Assembly: GCA_907163375.1 (NCBI GenBank)
Contig: CAJQUW010005592.1
Span: forward strand, 186,001-250,000
Length of the DNA: 64,000 nucleotides
Direction of reading: 5' to 3'
Origin: Prostheceraeus crozeri
Taxonomy: Eukaryota; Platyhelminthes; Polycladida; Euryleptidae
The notes beneath the pieces are model-generated. The model worked only from the letters and a program-made list of their open reading frames with translations. It did no database searches and was not told the origin of the DNA. Of the stretch, positions 57,681 to 64,000 are shown one piece after another. Within the stretch, counting starts at the first letter, position 1; each line of letters opens with the position of its first letter. The translations under genes were made by a program, and so were the position numbers.

Positions 57681-57759
57681 ATTATTCGTCATTTTCGTGC
57701 CTTATCTTTCTGGAGGTTTCTCTCATTAGACCTATGGTCAAAAATTATGAATCCCAACC

Positions 57760-58430
57760 ACCTGTTGACGGCATTACTATATCTACAGTACAACTGTCAG
57801 GAATGGTCAGGATAGGCTCTTCGTAGAAGTTGAGCCTTTAGGCCTCTCTTGAAGGTGATAACTGACGGAGCAACTTTCATGCTAGTTGGAAGGCTTTTCC
57901 AGGTGCGAGCTGCAGCTATAGGGAAAGCTCAAGCATCAAATGTATTCAGTCGGAATGAGAAGTTGGTCGTTGCAAGCAGATCTGAAATGGCAGCGGGAAA
58001 GGTTGGAAGACACAGGCAGCAGACAGGAAGACAGATAGCGACAGACACCATCCCGGAGACATTTGTAAGCAAGGCCTGCTAGACAAAATGTTAAACGTTC
58101 TCGCATGAGTAACCACTGTAGGGATTGGAGTAGGGAGGTTACGTAGTCACGAAGGTGGGCGTCGAATGCGAGTCGGGCACTGGCGTGGAGAACTGATTGG
58201 AGTTTTGATATGGTATTTTCAGGAAGACCGTAAAGAAGAATGGAGCAGTAATCAAGGCGGGAATGACAAGAGAAATCATGAGAGTTTCAACACTAAGTGA
58301 GGGATGAATTGTTGAATGGAGCGGAGTTATCGGAGGGCGCTAAAACACATAGCATTAGTCCTAGAAACCTGTGGTTGCAATGAGAAGGATGGATCGAGGA
58401 GAGTAGTTAATAATGTGAACGCAAAAAGTG
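57760..58430 (-). pseudogene. LINE C-terminal remnant, minus strand
   Basis: The minus strand reads LDYCSILLYGLPENTISKLQ, then SVLHASARLAFDAH and LLQSLQWLLMRENV, and further on AARTWKSLPTSMKVAPSVIT followed by FKRGLKAQLLRRAY. These are the standard LDYCN-LLYGLP, LHWLPV-ERI and LWNSLP...FK--LK-HLF blocks at the end of CR1/L2-type LINE proteins. Stops and slips are frequent, so it is a dead copy. Confidence 0.72.
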
Positions 58431-58711
58431 AGGATTTAAACGAGGATGCGAACATGGCGTTCCAAACATGTAAATATGAACATTTGAATTCGAACCGCGT
58501 TCCGATTGGGATTTGAATTGAGTTCATGTTTCGAGGTTCGGTACAATGAATTGTGTACTGGGGTTGTAACAGCCGGTTCCGAGATTGAATTAAAGTGAGT
58601 GAATTAGAACAGGGATGCGAACATTTATTTCGGAACTTGAATAGATAGTTGTTTGTTTTGAGACTGCTTGCTCAAATGCGACAATTGTGACCATTGTGAC
58701 TATGATGACAA

Positions 58712-58725
58712 TTTTATTTATTTTC
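58712..58725 (-). terminator. Poly(A) signal candidate for the minus-strand small ORF
   Basis: The minus strand reads AAAATAAATAAAATT about 115 bases after the stop at 58839. Two overlapping AATAAA hexamers make it a good candidate. Confidence 0.45.
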
Positions 58726-58838
58726 ATAATGCGTTTACAGATCAGAAATTATGTTATGAATGTTCCATTATTTGCTAATCAGAATCCCATATACAGAATT
58801 TGTGAAATAAAAACAAGAGGTTTACAATGTAAGTGTAA

Positions 58839-59120
58839 TTAACCATAAAAAATGAAAGAAGGTAAGTCACGTCCCTCGGGGGACTCCGTTAACTTTAAGA
58901 AGTCCTCGGCCCATTCGAGGAATGTTGCATTGTTTGTGAACTCGTGTATAGGACACATCGCCGACAGTCCTTTTCTCCTTTGGAGTGCTGTCACTGTTAG
59001 AGTCTTCCAGAGTTCCACCTTGCATCCGCAACACAAATTAACCTTCGTATCCAGCGCTCCACCCATAATTACTTGGCTTTCATTGTGGTAACAGAACAGT
59101 TGTTTCTGGTTACTCATCAT
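58839..59120 (-). CDS. Small Cys-containing protein, divergent pair member A
   Basis: 93 residues starting with MMSNQKQLFCYHNES. It has LCCGCKVELWKTL and, 22 residues after that cysteine cluster, MCPIHEF, a possible C-x2-C...C-x2-H zinc site, then a helical FLEWAEDFLKLTESPEG. No family is recognised. The cysteine layout loosely recalls small viral zinc proteins of the E7 type, but the spacing differs and the LxCxE glutamate is absent, so no assignment is made. The ORF is intact, has its own TATA box (59206-59199) and a poly(A) signal. Its start is 237 bp from the start of the divergent partner. Confidence 0.45.
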   Translation of the reverse strand: MMSNQKQLFCYHNESQVIMGGALDTKVNLCCGCKVELWKTLTVTALQRRKGLSAMCPIHEFTNNATFLEWAEDFLKLTESPEGRDLPSFIFYG

Positions 59121-59162
59121 GAAATAGATTCGTAATAGATTGTTAATGTCTACTCAAGTCAC

Positions 59163-59316
59163 GAGGATTAGAACTTGCTTAATTGTAACATTGACATCCT
59201 TATATATCCCTTTAGGGAAAATCGGAACCTCTCTGATTGGCTGTTGGGAATTCCTTTGTTTAAAAAGTATATAAGTCCTAGCTGTGTACCAATTCTCATC
59301 AAAGGTTCTAATCCTC
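59163..59316. promoter_or_regulatory. Mirror-symmetric bidirectional promoter
   Basis: Two TATATAAG boxes face outward: minus strand 59206-59199 and plus strand 59268-59275. Each is followed 32-37 bases downstream by the same 12-mer GTTCTAATCCTC (minus 59174-59163; plus 59305-59316), placed where transcription would start. Between the boxes lies a GATTGG (inverted CCAAT) at about 59235. The symmetry suggests paired transcription of the two small ORFs with identical 5' leaders. Confidence 0.6.
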
Positions 59317-59357
59317 AAGTACCATATTGAAAGTTATCTCTTATAATTACGCTAACC

Positions 59358-59684
59358 ATGCATAGTATCACTACGCCTCCCGCTTCTCCAGCTCAAGTTG
59401 AAAGGATCGAATCGGAACAGGTATTCGGAACAGGACCCGTAACTCCTCCGGAGTCATCCGAAGATGAGGATTGCATGGTACAGAGTAGTGTGATCGAAAC
59501 ACCGGTGGAGGCCATGATAACGGTGAAGACATGCTGTGGAAGAGATGTTCGGAATGCTCCCAGGAGGATCCACACAAAGCGAATATGTGTGCGAATGGAA
59601 CCCGATGAAAAAAATCTCACAACTGCGCTGGAGTTCAGCATTATAGATCCACCAACGCCACGCCGCTACCCTGGTGCCCCCTAG
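59358..59684 (+). CDS. Small acidic/basic protein, divergent pair member B
   Basis: 108 residues from ATG at 59358. The N-terminal half is Thr/Pro-rich and acidic (TPPASPAQVE; VTPPESSEDED, a casein-kinase-2-like cluster). The second half has VKTCCGRDV, then a basic RRIHTKRICVR, and ends PPTPRRYPGAP. No family is recognised. VKTCCG resembles VNLCCG of the divergent partner, and the following TALEF resembles TFLEW, so the two may be distant duplicates; this is weak. A TATA box lies 90 bp upstream. TATAAA near 59772 might serve as poly(A) signal. Confidence 0.45.
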   Translation: MHSITTPPASPAQVERIESEQVFGTGPVTPPESSEDEDCMVQSSVIETPVEAMITVKTCCGRDVRNAPRRIHTKRICVRMEPDEKNLTTALEFSIIDPPTPRRYPGAP

Positions 59685-59828
59685 AAGACAAGAGTGTGTG
59701 TTCGTGTTGACTTAAAAAACTCATTCCTTTTCCCAATATCAACATGTAACTTTTTATCTTATATGACTATATATAAATGAACAATCTTGTTTTGTAATTT
59801 CACAAATTGAATTCCTGTTGAGGTTCGA

Positions 59829-60017
59829 ATGGGAACTGGGGATATATTCATTTCTGAAAGTTATCAACAAGTATTTATGTGTTTAGTGTTTCTAAGTCTA
59901 ATATTTCAAATGCTTGTACCACTTCAGGATGATATCATAAACATTGCATACAATACATCATTGGTTAGAGAATTAAAAGAGCTTTCGAATGATATAAGGC
60001 ATGTACCCATTCGATGA
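59829..60017 (+). CDS. Short membrane-anchored peptide candidate
   Basis: 62 residues. After 14 residues a hydrophobic run (VFMCLVFLSLIFQMLVPL) could span a membrane, and the rest is a charged helix (SLVRELKELSNDIRHVPIR). It is on the same strand as, and 145 bp beyond, the 108-residue ORF, with no promoter of its own seen. It may be a third member of the cluster or chance. Confidence 0.25.
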   Translation: MGTGDIFISESYQQVFMCLVFLSLIFQMLVPLQDDIINIAYNTSLVRELKELSNDIRHVPIR

Positions 60018-60097
60018 AAAAATTTCTGTTGTATGCAAGTGTATGCACGAAGTAAATTAATGATTTCAAATTTCAAAGTTTCTCAACTAAATTCTAT

Positions 60098-61067
60098 CTA
60101 TCTTTCAAAGGTTGGCTGGCTGGCTGGTTTACCCGACCCCGTCCCGCGGATAGGGGCGTGGCGGAACGCCACGGAGACCGAGGAGGCGGGCAACCCCCCA
60201 CGGGCGATGCCAAAGATCAAAAACAGAGCCCAGGACCGGAAGATAGCCGCTCGGGTAGAAGAGAGGGAGGGACAAGAGCACAGTAAGTGGGGTACATCGT
60301 GGTTTACACCACAAACAGGGCAGTCAGGAGAAGTGGACCTGCCAATCCTGTGAAGATGGGAGTTGAGAAGAAGGCTGTGGCCGTTGCAACGAAGACGTGA
60401 GAGCTCACAACGGACAGCGCGAGGGAGGGACAGCTCCTCAGTTGCTACGCTAGGGACTTGTGAAGAAATCAAAGACGAACGAACGGAAGTCCTCCAGGAG
60501 TTGAACAGGGAATGACGAATGAAGGACTTCAGAGAAGACACACTGAGGAGCTGCAGAGGGGAGAGAAGTGCCACTTTTGGCAAGCGCATCTGCAGTATCA
60601 TTGCCACTGATGTTCGAGTGACCAGGAAGCCACTGCAATTACACTGAGATCGAGGAAGAGCAGAGGGACGACAAAGAGGACCAGACAGAGTGGACAGACG
60701 TAGACAAGAGGGGCGACGGGGGTGAAGAGAGCACGGTCAGAGCCGAGAGAGATTCGGACAAGAGAAGAAGAGAGGAAAAGAGACACGAGGAGTGATGGGA
60801 AACGGACCAAGAGAGAGCATGCTGGATTGCAACCATTTCAGCTGTGAAGCTTGAACAGTGCGCTCCAGCATGAAAGGAAAGAGAGAAAGTGGAAGAGCAT
60901 GAAGAACAGTTTATGAAAACACCCGAGCCACCTGGTCCGAGTCGTCCAATAACGGAGCCGTCAGTCCAGATGGTGGTCTCGGACCAAAGCGGTGCGAAGA
61001 GGGACTGGGTCGGAACGGGAGCAGGGGGGACAGGGCTAGGGACACGGAGAACAGAGGAGGGTACCAC
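60098..61067 (-). pseudogene. RNase H and Cys/His tail of the I-group LINE
   Basis: RNase H would remove RNA from the RNA-DNA hybrid during copying. Blocks: TIWTDGSVI (first Asp), SFTAEMVAIQHAL (Glu), LLLLSESLSAL where a third Asp (SDS) is usual, and after a frame slip WLPGHSNISGNDTADALAKS (His and last Asp). Next come RLRCNGHSLLLNSHLHRIG and the zinc-like CPVCG...HLLCSCP. Confidence 0.82.
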
Positions 61068-61368
61068 GGGGGGAAGGGAGGGCAGGAGACCAGGGGCTCA
61101 CGCGGAGAAGAAACAGGTGGAGAAAGTGGATGAGAAGTACAGAAGAAGCGCCACGAAGAGGAACGGACGCGCTTGGGGACAGAAAGGGTCGCTAGAGAAG
61201 ACAAGGGAAACGAGGGTGGGAGGCGAAGAGCGCGCTCATAAGAGTAGAGCGACTGAGCGGTGAGGGTCACGGAGAGTGGAGGAAGTCCAGCTTCCAACAA
61301 AAGAAGAGCAATAGGAGTGGTCAAACAGCAGCCAGTGATCGCACGGCACACGGAGCGGTGGGTAGCTT

Positions 61369-62544
61369 CTAGGTGTTGAAGATGTTTAGCGCAAATGAAG
61401 GGGAACCAACCAGGTGAAGCATAAGTGAAGACGGGGAGAAGAAAGGTCTTGTAAAGAGAAGCAAGGGACTCTTTGGAAGGCCCCAAGAAGCGGATGAAAC
61501 AGCCCTGAGAGATCTTAAACGAGGGAAAAGAGTGGATCTCATGGCAGAGCTATGGGGGAAGAAGGAAAGTGTTCGGTCTAAAGTTACTCCGAGGAACTTG
61601 TGGGAAGCGTTGAACGAGAGAGGGTGGCCCAAAAGAGACAGGGAGGGCTGAACGGAAGCTTCACGGGTGGCGGTGCTGAAGAAGGAGACTTCGCATTTAG
61701 CGGGATTTAGAGGAAGCTTCTCAGACAGAGCTTCTTGGACGGCGGCAGTAGCGAGGTGAATGTGAGGAGAAGACGCCCAAATGGCAAGATCGTCCGCATA
61801 AAGTGAAAAGCGTACTGAGGGAGGGAGCACGGAAGAAACGTCGTTAATGAAGAGGACTGGCCCGAGCACTGACCCTTGAGGGACTCCCCATCGAACTCGG
61901 AAAGAGTTACTGGAAGAGTTTCGAAAGGCCACTTGTGCCCGACGGTTCGATAAGAAAGACTGGGTCCAGTGAACAAAGCAAGGAGGCAGGCCAGAGGCCA
62001 GAAGCTTGTGGTAGAGAGCTGAATGCCAGACCGAGTCGAAGGCACGAGAGAAATCAACGGTGGCTAACACAGTCCTTGCACAAGGCTTGGAGTTGTGAAA
62101 GCCATCGGAGATTGACTGAGTAAGAAGAACTATCTGGTCAGTGGTAGAACGGCCTGGGCGAAAACCGGCCTGAAGAGGGGTCAGAAGATCCTTAGATTCG
62201 AGGAGAAAAGACAGACGGGCTAGCACGAGACGCTCAAAGAGTTTCGAGATACAAGATGTAAGGCAGTTAGGACGAAACGAAGTCTGTGGGTTTGCCAGAT
62301 TTGTGCACCGGGTAGATGGTGGAAGATTTTCAGGCGGAGGGAAAGGAGTGGGTGGACCAAGAGAGGTTGAAGATAAACAAAAGAAAAGCAAGGGCAGGAG
62401 GAAGATTTTGGAGGAGAGGGTACGAGACGTGGTCAGGACCGGCTGCAGTCGACGAGGAGAGAGAACTAATAGCTGTGGTGAGCTCCGACAGGCTAAAAGG
62501 AGAGCAAAAGGATGGGCAGGTACAGGTAGAGGAGCGGAGCTCAC
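61369..62544 (-). pseudogene. Reverse transcriptase of the I-group LINE
   Basis: LTSCISKLFERLVLARL, TPLQAGFRPGRSTTDQIVLL, ATVDFSRAFDSVWHSALYHK (motif A), [15 protein letters not shown] (motif B), FSLYADDLAIWAS (motif C) and KFLGVTLDRTLSF are all present. The region before LTSC is out of frame with the expected fingers domain. The continuation LASLYKTFLLPVFTYASPGW is in the ORF 61486-60911. Confidence 0.88.
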
Positions 62545-63088
62545 GAAGGAAGCGGCGGCTTTCAGGACGGCGATTGGAAAGAAGGGATCTAGATAAGTGG
62601 CTCTTGAGAAAAGAAGCGTAACGGGTGGCCGTAGCCTTAGCAGAGGTACACCCGGGAAAGGTTGGATCAGAACTGGAGGATTTGGGAGTACCAGCTACTG
62701 AGCGGAGGAGGGAGAAGACCTTACGGGGGTTGGAGTAAAGGCGAAGATTAGACGCTGTCCGTTGCCAAGCATCAGCTTTCGCTTTAACAATGGCTCTGGA
62801 GGCGGAACGGGATGCAGAAACATAAGCCTGACGATCCGCTTCACTTCGATGGGCCCGTCTGAATGCCTTGCGGCGAGCATGGACGAGCTGATCTAGTTCC
62901 GCGGACCACCAAGCTTTCGGGGACTGGCCGGTACGACCGAAAGGAATTGAAGATTTTGCCGCTTCGAGGATGATAGAGGAGAAAGAAGCAGCGGCTTCAG
63001 TAAGAGTAAGAGAAGAGTGCGAGTCAGAGTCGGGACAATGAGAAGTTACATGAGTCCTGTAGTCATCCCAGCGAGCCTTTTTAAAGTT

Positions 63089-63958
63089 TTAAGAGGGTTT
63101 GCGCTCTTTGGGAGAATAGTGTGGGGAGAGAGGAATCTTAATAGAGATGAGGAGGTGGTCAGATCCAAGATCAGGAAGGACGGACCAGCCACATCTAGGA
63201 GCAAGAGATGAAGGTACCAGACTGAGATCTGGGGAGGTACGCCATCCAAAAGACTGCTGCAAGAGAGTGGGAGTATCAGGGTCATTAAGTGATTCAAGAT
63301 CTGAAGCGAGAAGCCAGGAGTATATTTCGGAGCCGAGAGAGTTAGGATGGCCCCGAGAATCCCAGGAGGGGTGGTGTGCATTGAGATCCCCAAAGATGAA
63401 GGTGGACGGGGAAGAGAGGAATGAGGAAGGAGAGAAGGTACGGCGCGAGCGGGCCTCGGTAGGGGTGGAGCTAGCTGGGGGGACGTAGGCATTAAGTAAA
63501 GAGATAGTGTTGGAGCGGAGGTGTATGTGAATGCCAAGGAAGCCACAAAGAGAATTAGACGAAGCGAGCGAGGGGATGGACCAAAGAGAATGTGCAAGAC
63601 CATCCCGGACCAGAGTCATCACGCCTCCACCACTGCCGCGGTGGGGCTGAATCGTCCGATCCTGGCGGTAGCACTTATATCCAGGAATACGAAAAGTAGT
63701 GGATGGGAGAAGTTTCGTTTCCTGGATAAGAATGATGTCGTAAGGATTTGAAGATAGAAAGTGAGTGAGCTCCAAGCGGCGGGCCCGCACTCCGTTTGCA
63801 TTCCACTGAAGGATCTTGAGCTCGATGGTTGAAGATCGGGGGCAAGAGCGAATAGGACGGAGGGGTCTTGCGGGTGAAGGTGGGCTGGGCGAGGGAGGAC
63901 ATGGCAAAGAAAGGGCTGAGGAAGGGTAAGGAGCGGGAGGAGGAGGTGGGGGAGGCAA
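63089..63958 (-). pseudogene. Endonuclease of the I-group LINE
   Basis: APE-type EN with a Pro-rich N-terminus. Motifs: LKILQWNANGVRARRLEL (Asn), IILIQETKL (catalytic Glu), YRQDRTIQPHRGSGGGVMTL, LLNAYVPP, FIFGDLNAHHPSWDS (Asp, Asn), and DLGSDHLLI (terminal SDH). The block is complete in one frame. The frame ends soon after at 63089, and the linker to the RT continues in other frames. Confidence 0.88.
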
Positions 63959-64000
63959 GACAGAGGAGGAGACAGGAGGGAGGGCAGACGCAGGGAGACG

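Larger units (their letters stand above)
56628..57755 (-). mobile_element. Penelope-like relic with inverted ends
   Basis: Inverted arms (about 56628-56942 and 57443-57755) enclose the C-terminal endonuclease part of a Penelope-like element read on the minus strand. Each arm carries TTGATAAAGGACGAAGTCC, a decayed hammerhead front with intact stem II. The RT is absent, so the copy is truncated. The tail-to-tail arrangement repeats that of the element at 175-3147, though the families are clearly different in sequence. Confidence 0.82.
60111..64000 (-). mobile_element. I-group LINE with EN, RT and RNase H, running off the right edge
   Basis: A GC-rich non-LTR retrotransposon on the minus strand; its 5' end lies beyond the window. 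Order on its strand: Pro-rich leader and APE endonuclease (63958-63089), linker, RT (62544-61369), C-terminal connector (61486-60911), RNase H (61067-60450), and a CCHC-like end CPVCGVNHDVPHLLCSCP. The 3' end is a CCAGCCAGCC run followed by GATAGATAG-like flank. Domains are spread over all three frames, implying at least four slips, so this copy is dead. EN-RT-RNase H order and the Cys/His tail fit the I group (I, Nimb, R1 relatives). Confidence 0.88.

Noticed and set aside
60889-63751. Many long + strand ORFs rich in Arg, Gly and Glu
   Set aside because: They are shadows of the GC-rich minus-strand LINE. Its EN, RT and RNase H motifs are all on the other strand.

Overview
The window is from an animal nuclear genome: AT-rich, with spliced genes on canonical GT-AG introns and many retroelements of types found in metazoans (Penelope-like elements, EN-RT LINEs, a Ty3-type LTR element, tRNA-derived SINEs, hAT and other TIR transposons). 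An aquatic invertebrate seems likely from this mix, but nothing in the sequence fixes the species.

Two host genes are clear, both on the + strand. NDUFA12, an accessory subunit of mitochondrial complex I, has three exons between 7068 and 11196 and encodes 137 residues. A CLC-6/7-type chloride/proton exchanger has five exons between 24828 and 54879. Its junctions agree in phase throughout and encode 839 residues, with the permeation signatures and two C-terminal CBS domains. Its introns grow from 1.9 to 12.8 kb because they are packed with transposons. Less certain candidates are a 125-codon open frame of 7-residue repeats just upstream of NDUFA12 (6473-6847), and a divergent pair of small ORFs (58839-59120 on -, 59358-59684 on +) that share a mirror-symmetric promoter with two TATA boxes.

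Layout: 0.2-3.1 kb, a Penelope-like element with exactly matched 940-bp inverted arms; 3.4-4.1 kb, a foldback element; 6.5-11.2 kb, the heptad-repeat ORF and NDUFA12; 11.9-13.05 kb, a miniature Penelope-type palindrome and a triple tandem repeat; 13.2-18.7 kb, a TIR transposon with a young Ty3-type LTR element inside it; 21.2-21.7 kb, a hAT relic; 24.8-54.9 kb, the CLC gene, with two LINEs, LINE scraps, SINEs, hairpin clusters and Penelope remnants in its introns; 56.6-58.4 kb, a second Penelope relic and a LINE tail; 58.7-60.0 kb, the divergent small-gene cluster; 60.1 kb to the right edge, a GC-rich I-group LINE with an RNase H domain on the - strand.

The strongest thread across the window is hammerhead-ribozyme-like sequence. 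Six places carry such cores, two of them inside recognisable Penelope-like elements. Four keep GAAA next to a four-base self-complementary stem III (GGCC, CCGG, UAUA, CGCG), the arrangement expected of ribozymes that work as dimers. Hammerheads in Penelope elements are known; the number of lineages together and the repeated inverted-pair architecture are what make this window worth checking.
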